Shown here piece by piece: positions 39,942 through 48,466 of a stretch of DNA of 64,000 bases; positions within the stretch are counted from its first letter, which is position 1, and the number at the start of each line of letters is the position of its first letter. Under the pieces are notes generated by a model that searched no databases, was not told where the DNA came from, and saw nothing but the letters and a program-made list of their open reading frames with translations. This DNA comes from Verrucomicrobiota bacterium (GTDB lineage Bacteria > Verrucomicrobiota > Verrucomicrobiia > Limisphaerales > JACRJZ01). Where the stretch lies: positions 45,963 to 109,962 of the forward strand of contig JACRJZ010000168.1 of the NCBI GenBank assembly GCA_016219875.1. Direction: 5' to 3'. A program made the position numbers and the translations under genes.

Positions 39942-40913
39942 ATGACATCACACTCGTTTCTCTGCACCGCCGGCCTCCTGGCCTGGGCGGGCCTCGTCTC
40001 CGCCGCCGACCTGCGCATCGGCATGATCGGCCTCGACACTTCGCACGTCACGGCCTTCGCCAAGTTGCTGAACGACCCCGCGGACAAGAACCACGTCGCG
40101 GGCGCCAAAGTGGTCGCCGCCTTCAAGGGCGGCAGCCCCGACATCGAATCCAGTATCACTCGCGTGGACGGCTACACCAAGGAACTGACCGAGAAGTGGG
40201 GCGTGAAGATTTACGACTCCCTCGACGAACTCTGCCAGAACGTCGATGCCGTCATGATTGAGAGCGTGGATGGCCGCCCGCATCTGGAGCAAGCCAAGCC
40301 GGTCATCAAGGCTCGCAAGCCGCTCTTCCTAGACAAGCCGATGGCCGGCTCGCTCAAGGACGCGCTCGAAATCTTCCGACTGGCGAAGGAGGCGAACATC
40401 CCCGTCTTCAGTGCCTCCTCGCTGCGTTACGGCAAGAAGACCCAGGCCGTGCGGGCGGGCCTCCTCGGCAAAATCACTCGCGCCGAAACCTCCAGCCCCG
40501 CGGCGCTGGAGCCGCATCACCCCGACCTGTTCTGGTATGGCATCCACGGGGTGGAATCGCTCTTCACCGTGATGGGCACGGGCTGCGAGAGCGTCACACG
40601 CGGCAAGACAGCCGACGGCAAGATCGAAGTCACCGGCACTTGGTCGGGTGGACGCACCGGCATCTTCCGTGAGGCGAAAGGCTACATCGGCAAGGCCTCG
40701 GGCGAGAAAGGTGAATCTGAGGTCGGCGCCTACGACGGCTACGCGCCGCTCGTGGTGGAAGTCGTGAAGTTTTTCCAGACGGGCATCGCCCCGGTGAAGG
40801 CCGAGGAGACGATTGAGATCCTGGCCTTCATGGAAGCCGCCGACGAAAGCAAGCGGCAGGGTGGGGCCGCGGTGAAACTCAAGGACGTGCTGAAGAAGGC
40901 CGGCGCGCCCTGA
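39942..40913 (+). CDS. Gfo/Idh/MocA-family protein with signal peptide
   Basis: Protein of 323 residues. A signal peptide (MTSHSFLCTAGLLAWAGLVSA) precedes a nucleotide-binding Rossmann-like domain starting LRIGMIGLDTSHVTAFAKLL. The Gly motif is modified compared with typical NAD-binding GxGxxG. The segment ARKPLFLDKPMAGSLKDALE contains the conserved DKP/EKP catalytic Lys region. The C-terminal domain is shorter than in most relatives. Such exported Gfo/Idh/MocA members are common in Verrucomicrobia, with unknown sugar-like substrates. It is intact, in contrast to the truncated family member at 16585-17076. Confidence 0.85.
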   Translation: MTSHSFLCTAGLLAWAGLVSAADLRIGMIGLDTSHVTAFAKLLNDPADKNHVAGAKVVAAFKGGSPDIESSITRVDGYTKELTEKWGVKIYDSLDELCQNVDAVMIESVDGRPHLEQAKPVIKARKPLFLDKPMAGSLKDALEIFRLAKEANIPVFSASSLRYGKKTQAVRAGLLGKITRAETSSPAALEPHHPDLFWYGIHGVESLFTVMGTGCESVTRGKTADGKIEVTGTWSGGRTGIFREAKGYIGKASGEKGESEVGAYDGYAPLVVEVVKFFQTGIAPVKAEETIEILAFMEAADESKRQGGAAVKLKDVLKKAGAP

Positions 40914-40972
40914 AAGGCGGGGCGGGGGATTGGTTTTGACGGCCACTTTCCTTCGTTTAGATTGCCCACGGT

Positions 40973-41227
40973 ATGACGCAGCGAGTAAGCCTTGATTTGC
41001 CGATGAGTGTGTTTTCCGGACTGCGCAAAGCGCCGGAAGACTTCGTACGGGAAATGCGGATTGCCGCAGCCGTAAAGTGGTATGAACTGGAGATGATTTC
41101 GCAAGGCAAGGCTGCGGAGATCGCCGGGCTGAGCCGGCCGGATTTTCACGAGGCCCTGATCCGCTACAAGGTTTCCCCCTTTCAAATAACGGCCGCCGAA
41201 CTTCAGGATGAATGCCAGCGTGGCTGA
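40973..41227 (+). CDS. UPF0175-family antitoxin
   Basis: Protein of 84 residues of the UPF0175 family, which pair with DUF3368 PIN-like toxins. Segments VSLDLPMSVFSGLRKAPEDF, REMRIAAAVKWYELEMISQG and KAAEIAGLSRPDFHEALIRY give a helix-turn-helix DNA-binding region. The following gene overlaps it by 20 nt and is a truncated DUF3368 protein, so this is the antitoxin of a decayed pair. Confidence 0.82.
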   Translation: MTQRVSLDLPMSVFSGLRKAPEDFVREMRIAAAVKWYELEMISQGKAAEIAGLSRPDFHEALIRYKVSPFQITAAELQDECQRG

Positions 41228-41441
41228 GGGATGGGTCGTCAATGCGTCTCTTCTCATCCTTCTCGCGAAGGTGGGACTGGTCGAAATGCTGGCCCAGTTG
41301 ACACGGGAATTGGTGGTGCCCGCAGGGGTCAGGGACGAGATCGTTTCCACGACGTTGGACGATCCCGCCCGAAAGTGGCTTGACGGCGCCGGCGGTTCGT
41401 TCGTGCGAGAAGCCCGCCGACAAGTCGAGGAAGAGGGCTAG
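41208..41441 (+). CDS. Truncated DUF3368 PIN-like toxin
   Basis: Protein of 77 residues. The start (GWVVNASLLILLAKVGLVEM) and ELVVPAGVRDEIV match the N-terminus of DUF3368 proteins, but those are about 150-160 residues and carry further acidic active-site residues in the missing half. The tail LDGAGGSFVREARRQVEEEG is unrelated to the family. The nuclease is therefore probably inactive. The manC-type gene begins 28 nt downstream, which suggests a deletion between the toxin and that gene. Confidence 0.65.
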   Translation: MNASVAEGWVVNASLLILLAKVGLVEMLAQLTRELVVPAGVRDEIVSTTLDDPARKWLDGAGGSFVREARRQVEEEG

Positions 41442-41469
41442 CCCTTTCACCAGAACCACTCAAAACCGC

Positions 41470-42597
41470 ATGAAACCCAAGAACGACACCACCCATCGCT
41501 ACGTCATCATCATGGCCGGCGGGCGCGGCGAGCGTTTCTGGCCCGTCAGCCGCGAGAAGACGCCCAAGCAACTCATCAAGCTGCTCGGCGACCAGTCCTT
41601 CCTCCAGCAGGCCGTCGAGCGCGTGCGGTCGCTGGTGCCGCTGAAGAACATTCTCATCATCACCAACGAGGCCCAGGCGCCGGAGGTGAGAAAACAACTG
41701 CCGAAACTGCCCAAGGAAAACCTCATCGCCGAACCGTGCGGCCGCGACACCACCGCCGCCGTCACGCTCGGCGCGGCCATCGTGGGCCAGCGCGACACGG
41801 CAGCGGTGATGGCGGTTCTGCCCGCCGATCACGTCATCACCGAAGAGAAGAAGTTTCAGCAAGTGCTCAGCGACACGTTCGACCTGGCCAGCCGTGGCCA
41901 GGTCATCGTCACGATCGGCATCAAGCCCACCGAGCCGGCCACCGGTTACGGCTACATCCATGTCGGCACCCCGTTGCCGACACCGCATGATGCCAAGCCG
42001 TACAAGACCGCCTTCCACAAAGTGGAACAGTTCGTGGAGAAGCCGCATTACGAGAAGGCGCTGGAGTACCTCACCAGTGGCCAGTATCGCTGGAACGCCG
42101 GCATGTTCGTCTGGTCGTTCGTCACGATCACGCAAGGGTTGGAGAAACATCAGCCAGAGATGGCCGCGGCCTGCCACCGCTGGTTCGAGGCTGCGGCGAA
42201 AGGCAAGCTCGACAAGGTCCTCGCCAAGGACTACCCGGACCTCAAGCGCATCTCCATCGACTACGCCCTCCTGGAGAAAGCCCAGAACGTCGTGGTGGCC
42301 GACGGCGATTTCGCCTGGGACGACCTCGGCTCCTGGACGGCGCTGCACCGGCATCTCAAGCACGACCCTGAAGGCAACGCCGCCGTGGCTGACTTCATCC
42401 ACGTGGATGGCGCGCGCAATCTCATCTACGACGCGCGTACCAAGCACCGCACGCCCATCGCCGTGGTCGGCCTGCGCGACGCCATTCTGGTCCAGACCGA
42501 CGACGCTGTGCTGCTCGCGCACAAAGGGCAGGCGCAAAAGGTCAAGGACCTCGTCCGCAAACTGGCCGAGTCAAAGGACTACAAGAAGCTCGTGTAA
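41470..42597 (+). CDS. manC: Mannose-1-phosphate guanylyltransferase
   Basis: Forms GDP-mannose from mannose-1-phosphate and GTP for surface glycans, 375 residues. The nucleotidyltransferase signature is YVIIMAGGRGERFWPVSREK followed by TPKQLIKLLG. Further family motifs are PADHVITEE, KPTEPATGYGYIHVG, KVEQFVEKP, WNAGMFVW and DFAWDDLGSW. The C-terminal phosphomannose-isomerase domain of longer AlgA/ManC forms is absent. Start ATG 41470. No other sugar-nucleotide gene is adjacent. Confidence 0.93.
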   Translation: MKPKNDTTHRYVIIMAGGRGERFWPVSREKTPKQLIKLLGDQSFLQQAVERVRSLVPLKNILIITNEAQAPEVRKQLPKLPKENLIAEPCGRDTTAAVTLGAAIVGQRDTAAVMAVLPADHVITEEKKFQQVLSDTFDLASRGQVIVTIGIKPTEPATGYGYIHVGTPLPTPHDAKPYKTAFHKVEQFVEKPHYEKALEYLTSGQYRWNAGMFVWSFVTITQGLEKHQPEMAAACHRWFEAAAKGKLDKVLAKDYPDLKRISIDYALLEKAQNVVVADGDFAWDDLGSWTALHRHLKHDPEGNAAVADFIHVDGARNLIYDARTKHRTPIAVVGLRDAILVQTDDAVLLAHKGQAQKVKDLVRKLAESKDYKKLV

Positions 42598-42618
42598 GGG
42601 CCAGGTCGCCCGCCCGCC

Positions 42619-43362
42619 GTGTATCGCAGCCTCAATCCAGCGAAAATCATCCAGACGTGCCGGGAAGCCCAGACCCGGATCGCGGAACGGTTTCCCGGCT
42701 CCGGGTTGAGCCGCGTAGCAGGAGAACTCGTGACGGTGAGTGAGCAGGCGGAGTCGCTTTCCAACTGGCTCGCGAAACCTCACTGGGCGCTGCGCGTGGC
42801 GGCGGGGACCGGCATTGCCGCCATGCTGACCGTGCTGCTCGGCGCGTTCCTGAGCGTGCATCTCAAACCCACCTTCTCCAGCATCGCGGAGTTTCTCCAA
42901 GGCTCGGAAGCCGCGATTAACGAAGTCGTCTTCATCGGCATTGCCAGCGTCTTCCTCTTCACCTTGGAAGACCGCCTCAAGCGCCGGCGCGCACTCAAGG
43001 CGCTCCACGTGCTCCGCTCCCTGTCGCACATCATCGACATGCACCAGATCACCAAGGACCCCGAGCGCCTCACTCTCGCCGCGCCGGCCGGGAACGCCGG
43101 CGGCAAACGTCCGCTCGCGCCTTCCGAACTCATCCGCTACCTGGATTCCTGCACCGACCTCCTGTCCCTCATCAGCAAGATCGCTGCGCTCTACGTTCAA
43201 CGGTTCGACGACTCCGGAACCCTGGCGGCGGTGAACGAAGTGGAGAACCTGACCAACGGCCTCGCGCGCAAAATCTGGCAGAAGATCGTCATCCTCGACC
43301 GCATTCTGGCGCCGGCGGGCGGAAGAGCTGGCCCAGAGAACGAAATCAGCCGGCCCGTCTGA
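42619..43362 (+). CDS. Hypothetical membrane protein, two helices
   Basis: Protein of 247 residues beginning with GTG 42619, 21 nt after the manC stop. Two membrane helices span about residues 56-77 (LRVAAGTGIAAMLTVLLGAF) and 98-115 (VVFIGIASVFLFTLE). A cytoplasmic helical domain (LKALHVLRSLSHIIDMHQIT, ELIRYLDSCTDLLSLISKIA) follows. Similar proteins exist in other bacteria, but I cannot name a family or function. The close spacing to manC suggests co-transcription. Confidence 0.72.
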   Translation: MYRSLNPAKIIQTCREAQTRIAERFPGSGLSRVAGELVTVSEQAESLSNWLAKPHWALRVAAGTGIAAMLTVLLGAFLSVHLKPTFSSIAEFLQGSEAAINEVVFIGIASVFLFTLEDRLKRRRALKALHVLRSLSHIIDMHQITKDPERLTLAAPAGNAGGKRPLAPSELIRYLDSCTDLLSLISKIAALYVQRFDDSGTLAAVNEVENLTNGLARKIWQKIVILDRILAPAGGRAGPENEISRPV

Positions 43363-43406
43363 CCAGCCGCTAAACTCTTCGCGTCAGCCGCCGACTACTT
43401 CCGTGT

Positions 43407-45770
43407 ATGCGTGCATTTTCTCGTTCTCGCCTTTCAGTATTTCGCGGCCTCGCGCTGTTCTGCCTTGGCTCGCTCTTCGTCTCCTCTGCCCTGGCTGACA
43501 AGATCGGCCTCAATTTCGTCGGCGGCAGCACCGTCAACGGCATGCCCGCGCCGCTCGGCAGCCAGGAAGTGGCCGGCTTCATTCCCCAGCGGTTTTGGAA
43601 CAACGCCCAAGGCGGCTCCGGCTCGATGTCCCCGGAGGGCGACGGCGGCGGCGGCATCTCGGTTTATTACAGTGGATTCAACGCGAGTTGGTCCGACAAC
43701 TACGGCATCCGCAGCACGCCGGTCCCCGACGCGGGCGGCAACAGCCGGCTGATGAAAGGGTATCTCAACTCCGACGACACCGTCTCCGGCACGATCACCG
43801 TGAACGTCTCTGGTGTGCCGACGGTGCTGCGCACGAACGGCTATGCGGTGATTGTCTATTTCGACGGCGACAACGGCGACTCCAGCCGGGTCGGCGAGTT
43901 CACCCTCAGCGCCAGCCTCTACGGCACGAAGGTCATCTATGGTTTGGACAAGGCCAATGTGAACTTCACCGGCACGTTCAAGGAAGTGCCCGCTTCGAGC
44001 ACGACCGATCTGGGCACGGCGACGCCGGACGGCAACGTCGCCATCTTCAGCGGCCTGTTCGACGCGGCCTTCACGCTCACGGTTTCGGGAGCCAGTTCCG
44101 ACGACGCCAACCTGCGTGGCGCGCTCAACGGCATCCAGATCGTGGACGTGCTGTCGCTGCCCATGCCGCCCGCGCCCGTTATCACGAGCCCGGCGACCGC
44201 GACCGGAGCGGTGGCGCAAGCGTTCAGCTACAGGATCACGGCCAGCCACAATCCCTTCCGCTTCGGGGCGAGCGGGCTGCCGGCCGGGCTGTCGTTGGAT
44301 GCAGCCAGCGGCGTCATCTCCGGCACTCCCACATTGCCCGGCACCTACAACGTGACGCTGGGTGCCACGAACACCGGCGGTGCCGGGACGGCGGCGTTGG
44401 TGCTCACCATCGGCACCGGCTTTTCCTCCACGCTCCCCAACACCGGCACCACCAATCGCCTCTCCGGCGTCACTCTGCTCGACATCGACCGCGGCTTCAT
44501 CGTGGGCGACTACGGCACCGTGCTGATGACGACGAACGGCGGGCAAGGCTGGCGGCTCTTGAGCCTCGGCCTCACGAACCATCTCACAGCGGTCCGCGCG
44601 ATCGGATCGTCCGTGTATGTGACCGGTCCCTACGGCTTGATCGCGGTGTCGCCGAACTTGGGCCAGAATTGGTCGTTCTTCCCCATTGACCGCACGAACA
44701 CGCTCTACGGCTTGTCCTTCCTCACGCCGTTCTTCGGCTACGCCGTCGGGTCGGGCGGACTCATTTTGTTCTACAACGGCTTCGAGTGGGTGGAGCAGTC
44801 CTGCGGGACAGGGTTCGACTTCTACGGCGTGGGCGTCATTGGCTCGACGGCCTACGCAGTCGGCGCCGGGGGAACCATTTGCCGCCACAACGGAGCCACC
44901 TGGATCGGGCAGGACAGCGGCGTGACGGACACCTTCTACGATGTGGCTTTCCTGGATGAGAGCTTCGGCTACGTGGTCGGCGCGAACGGCCGGATTTGTC
45001 GAACGATGAACGGCGGCAGCACTTGGGTGACGCTCAATTCGGGAACGAGCGTCACGCTGCGCGGCATCCGCCTCGCGGATCGCTGGACCGCCTGGGCCGT
45101 GGGGGACGGCGGCGTGGTGCTGCAAACCACCGACGGCGGCGAGCACTGGTCGCTGCTCTCCATCGGCTCGGTCACGGATTGGTTCGGGATCGCCTTCGCG
45201 GACGGCCGCGGTGTCGTCGTGGGCCGCGGCGGCATCGTCTGCGTGTTCCAGCAGGCCGGGTTCTCCTTCAACCTCTCTCCACTGGTGGCCGTGGCGTCAC
45301 CGGTTGCGGATGCCTCCTTCTATGTTTGCACCCGGATCCGATGGCGGGCGAACGCCTACGACCCGGACGGGTTCATCAACAAGCTGGAGTTCTTCCTCAA
45401 CGGAACCAAGCTGGCTGAGGACACGGCCTGGCCGTATGAATGCGTGTGGACCAACCGCACGCTCGGCCCGCACACCGGCCTCGTCGCCGCCACCGATAAC
45501 CGTGGCGCGCGGGTCTTTTCGCCGCCGCTCACGCTCAACGTGGTGCTGCCGCCCGGAGACGAGTTGCGCCCGCTGGCCTATGCGCTGACGAACTCGTTCG
45601 AACTGTGCCTCTGCGGCCTGACGAACCAAGTCTATGTCCTGCAGACTTCGACCAACCTGACCAACTGGTCCGCGTGGCGGACGCTCACCAACCGGACCGG
45701 CGTGGTGCCGGTGAGGGACGACGCCGTTTCCAACGCGCCTCACCGGTTTTACCGCGCGCTGCGGCAGTGA
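43407..45770 (+). CDS. Large secreted protein with putative Ig and YCF48-like propeller repeats
   Basis: Secreted protein of 787 residues. A signal peptide (MRAFSRSRLSVFRGLALFCL ... VSSALA) leads into a beta-rich N-terminal domain (GLNFVGGSTVNG). A putative Ig domain lies at about residues 250-340 (GLPAGLSLDAASGVISGTPT). About six YCF48/BNR-type propeller repeats follow (GFIVGDYGTVLMTTNGGQGW, GYVVGANGRICRTMNGGSTW). A second Ig-like domain (NKLEFFLNGTKLAEDTAWPY) and a C-terminal beta domain close the protein. There is no catalytic motif; a matrix or adhesion role is possible. Its weakly conserved C-terminal 60 residues could be a sorting domain. Confidence 0.82.
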   Translation: MRAFSRSRLSVFRGLALFCLGSLFVSSALADKIGLNFVGGSTVNGMPAPLGSQEVAGFIPQRFWNNAQGGSGSMSPEGDGGGGISVYYSGFNASWSDNYGIRSTPVPDAGGNSRLMKGYLNSDDTVSGTITVNVSGVPTVLRTNGYAVIVYFDGDNGDSSRVGEFTLSASLYGTKVIYGLDKANVNFTGTFKEVPASSTTDLGTATPDGNVAIFSGLFDAAFTLTVSGASSDDANLRGALNGIQIVDVLSLPMPPAPVITSPATATGAVAQAFSYRITASHNPFRFGASGLPAGLSLDAASGVISGTPTLPGTYNVTLGATNTGGAGTAALVLTIGTGFSSTLPNTGTTNRLSGVTLLDIDRGFIVGDYGTVLMTTNGGQGWRLLSLGLTNHLTAVRAIGSSVYVTGPYGLIAVSPNLGQNWSFFPIDRTNTLYGLSFLTPFFGYAVGSGGLILFYNGFEWVEQSCGTGFDFYGVGVIGSTAYAVGAGGTICRHNGATWIGQDSGVTDTFYDVAFLDESFGYVVGANGRICRTMNGGSTWVTLNSGTSVTLRGIRLADRWTAWAVGDGGVVLQTTDGGEHWSLLSIGSVTDWFGIAFADGRGVVVGRGGIVCVFQQAGFSFNLSPLVAVASPVADASFYVCTRIRWRANAYDPDGFINKLEFFLNGTKLAEDTAWPYECVWTNRTLGPHTGLVAATDNRGARVFSPPLTLNVVLPPGDELRPLAYALTNSFELCLCGLTNQVYVLQTSTNLTNWSAWRTLTNRTGVVPVRDDAVSNAPHRFYRALRQ

Positions 45771-45916
45771 GTCGGTAACAGCGGACCTCGCGGCCGGCCG
45801 TCGAGCCGCGGCTTCAAGCCCAGCGGAAGGGAGCGTGTGGCCTTTCCAGGCGCGGGTCCATACTGTGCGCCGATCCGGACGGCGGGAAGCTGAATCCGTA
45901 AACGGAAGGACCGCCG

Positions 45917-48466
45917 CTACGACTCGCGCACGACGGCTTGCAGGCTTTGCCTGAACTGCGTTACGAGTTTTTCGTGCGCCGCGTTGACCTCGGCATCCGT
46001 GAGCGTGCGCTCGGCGTGACGATAGGTGAAGGCGTAGGCCAGGCTCTTCTGGCCTTCCGGCACGTTTTGGCCACGGAAGACATCGAACAACTCGACGGCC
46101 TCCAGGTTCGGCAGCTTGGCCTGCTTGACTGCGGCGAGCACGGCGTCGTGCGTGACGGCCTCCGGCACCAGCATGGCCACGTCGCGGCGGATGGGGGGAA
46201 ACTGCGGCAACGGCTTGAACGACTTGACCGGATTCCGGCGCGCGAGGAGTTGGTCGAGGTTCAACTCCGCGAGCCACACCGGATCGCGAAGGTCGTACTG
46301 TTTGGCGATGACGGGCGACACCTGGCCCAATTCTCCGAGGGGAAGCTTGCCGCCGAGTTGAACGGTTGCTGATTCGAGGAACAGCGTCGTGCTGTCAGGC
46401 CGGCGGGCGTAGGTCACACCGCGCAGGCCAAACTGCTCCAGGAATTCCTCCACAAAACCCTTGAGGTCGGAGAGGTCGAACTTCGCCTCGCGGTCCTCGC
46501 CTTTCCAAAACGACGCGGCCCGCTGGCCCGTGAGCGCGAGGGCGACGCGGCGTTCTTCCTTCGTTCGTCCGCCGTTCTGGCTGAAGATGCGGCCCAGTTC
46601 AAACAAAGCCACGTCGTTGACCTTGCGGGTGAGATTGTGGCGCAGCGAATCGAGCAGACCGGGCAGCAGACTCGGACGCAGGGCGTTCATGTCGGCGCTG
46701 AGCGGATTGGCGAGCATGACCAGACTCTCCGCCGGGACCGTGAATCGGGCTGCGGCCTCGGCAATCAGCGTCTGTCCCTGCGCCTCGTTCAAGCCGAGGC
46801 CCGCAAGGATGCGGCGCGCTTCGCCTAGCGTGTCGCAGACCGGGTCGAACTCATTCGTGCCGATGGCCCCGCGCGGGGGCGTGGACGGAATCTTGTCCAC
46901 GCCGTAAAGGCGGGCGACTTCCTCGATCAGGTCCGTCTCGCGCTTGAGATCGACGCGAAAGGTGGGGACCTGGAACGTGACGGGTTCCGCCGGCGCCTCG
47001 ACGCCCACCGGGCGGGCCTTGCGGTTCACGACCTTCAGCCCAAGCTGGCCGAGGAAGTACTCGATCTCCTCCGGGCGCAGTTGAATGCCGAGGAGTTCGT
47101 TGACCTTGTGGTGGCGCAGCGTGATCTGCTTGGGCGGAACCGGATTCGGGTAAGCGTCCACGATGCCGTCAGCGAGCGTGCCGCCGGCCGTTTCCAGTAT
47201 GAGTTGGGCGCAGCGCCGGCTGGCCCAGTCCGAGGCGCCAATGTCCGCGCCGCGCTCGAAGCGGTAGGAAGCGTCGGTGCGGAGGCCGAGCGTTTTGGAG
47301 GTGCGGCGGACGTTCGCGGGGTCGAAGTAGGCGCTCTCGATCAATACATCCACGGATTGGCTGTTGATTTCGGAGTTCAGCCCGCCCATCACGCCGGCGA
47401 GCGCGATGCCTTTGGCTTCGTCGGCGATGAGCAGGTTCTCGCACGTGAGCGTGTGCTCCTGGCGGTCGAGGGTGGTGAATTTCTCGCCGTCGCGCGCGCG
47501 GCGGATGACGATGGTGGGGGGTGAAGAGTTGAAGGGTTGAAGGGCCGAAGGTGCCGTGACAGTGGCGCTCGTACCCTCTTCAACTCTTTCACTCTTCAAC
47601 CCTTCAACCGGGTTCTTCGCGATCAGATGATAGTCGAACGCGTGCAGCGGCTGGCCGCACTCCAGCATCACGTAGTTCGTCACATCGACGACGTTGTTGA
47701 TGCTCCGCAAGCCGACCTTCTCCAACGCGCTGCGGAGCCAGTCCGGGCTGGGGCCGATCTTCACGCCACGCACGACGCGGGCCGTGTAGCGCGGGCAGAG
47801 GTCGGCATCGTCGATGCGGACGGCGACGAGGTCGGCGGCCTTTGGCATTCCGCATTCCGCATTCCGCATTCCGCATTCAGGCACTTTCAGCGGATTCCCC
47901 GTCGCCGCGCTGATTTCGCGGGCGATGCCGATGAGGCTATTGAGGTCGGGTCGGTTGGGCGTGATTTCCAAGTCGTACACCACGTCGCTGCCGGCGCGGC
48001 CAAGGAATTCGGCGAATGGCTGGCCCACTTGCGCGTCAGCCGGCAAGATCATCAGCCCCTGCGCGTCTTCCGCCAAGCCGAGTTCCTTGGGCGAGCACAT
48101 CATGCCGTGCGACTCGACGCCGCGAATCTTGCCGACTTTGATGACGAACGGCGGCTGGCCGGGCGGCGTGGCCATGACGGCACCGGGCAGGGCCAGCGGC
48201 ACCTTGTCGCCGGCCTGGAAGTTCTGCGCGCCGCAGACGATCTGGCGTTCGCCTTGACCGTCGTTAACGCGGCAGACGGAAAGCTTGTCGGCGTTGGGGT
48301 GTTTGTCGCGGGTGATGACTTGCGCGACCACGACGCCAGCAAATTCGCCGCCGAGCTTCTCGACGCCCTCGACTTCGAGGCCGAGCAGGGTGAGCCGCTC
48401 GGTGAGCTCGTCGGGCGACCAAGTGAAATCGACGTATTGTTTGAGCCAGTTGAGGGTGACTTTCAT
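45917..48466 (-). CDS. pheT: Phenylalanine-tRNA ligase beta subunit
   Basis: Beta subunit of phenylalanyl-tRNA synthetase, 849 residues, about 40-50 longer than usual. The OB-fold tRNA-binding domain starts MKVTLNWLKQYVDF, and the signature SHGMMCSPKELGLAEDAQ, B5 and anticodon-binding C-terminal domains are present. Two loops hold repeat-derived peptides: about residues 196-207 (ECGMRNAECGMP, from GCATTCC heptamers) and about 286-315 (from an inverted GTTGAAGG octamer array). Start ATG 48466 overlaps the stop of the methyltransferase gene, so translation is coupled to a restriction-modification cluster. No pheS is found next to it. The frame also extends 34 codons upstream within the methyltransferase gene. 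Confidence 0.94.
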   Translation of the reverse strand: MKVTLNWLKQYVDFTWSPDELTERLTLLGLEVEGVEKLGGEFAGVVVAQVITRDKHPNADKLSVCRVNDGQGERQIVCGAQNFQAGDKVPLALPGAVMATPPGQPPFVIKVGKIRGVESHGMMCSPKELGLAEDAQGLMILPADAQVGQPFAEFLGRAGSDVVYDLEITPNRPDLNSLIGIAREISAATGNPLKVPECGMRNAECGMPKAADLVAVRIDDADLCPRYTARVVRGVKIGPSPDWLRSALEKVGLRSINNVVDVTNYVMLECGQPLHAFDYHLIAKNPVEGLKSERVEEGTSATVTAPSALQPFNSSPPTIVIRRARDGEKFTTLDRQEHTLTCENLLIADEAKGIALAGVMGGLNSEINSQSVDVLIESAYFDPANVRRTSKTLGLRTDASYRFERGADIGASDWASRRCAQLILETAGGTLADGIVDAYPNPVPPKQITLRHHKVNELLGIQLRPEEIEYFLGQLGLKVVNRKARPVGVEAPAEPVTFQVPTFRVDLKRETDLIEEVARLYGVDKIPSTPPRGAIGTNEFDPVCDTLGEARRILAGLGLNEAQGQTLIAEAAARFTVPAESLVMLANPLSADMNALRPSLLPGLLDSLRHNLTRKVNDVALFELGRIFSQNGGRTKEERRVALALTGQRAASFWKGEDREAKFDLSDLKGFVEEFLEQFGLRGVTYARRPDSTTLFLESATVQLGGKLPLGELGQVSPVIAKQYDLRDPVWLAELNLDQLLARRNPVKSFKPLPQFPPIRRDVAMLVPEAVTHDAVLAAVKQAKLPNLEAVELFDVFRGQNVPEGQKSLAYAFTYRHAERTLTDAEVNAAHEKLVTQFRQSLQAVVRES
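47521..47611. repeat. GTTGAAGG octamer repeats, inverted pair, inside pheT
   Basis: Left block 47521-47551 (GTTGAAGG type) and right block about 47574-47611 (TTCAACCC / TTCAACTC type) are reverse complements around about 22 nt. Period is 8 here, not 7. The array is fully translated within pheT. A short related sequence lies at 60231-60249 (TCTTCAACCCTTCAACTC). Confidence 0.82.
47845..47879. repeat. GCATTCC heptamer tandem repeat inside pheT
   Basis: Four exact GCATTCC units plus GCATTCA. On the coding (minus) strand the unit is GGAATGC, the same sequence and strand sense as the array that encodes the ActD N-terminus at 7385-7416. Length 35 nt; the frame of pheT is kept. Confidence 0.9.
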
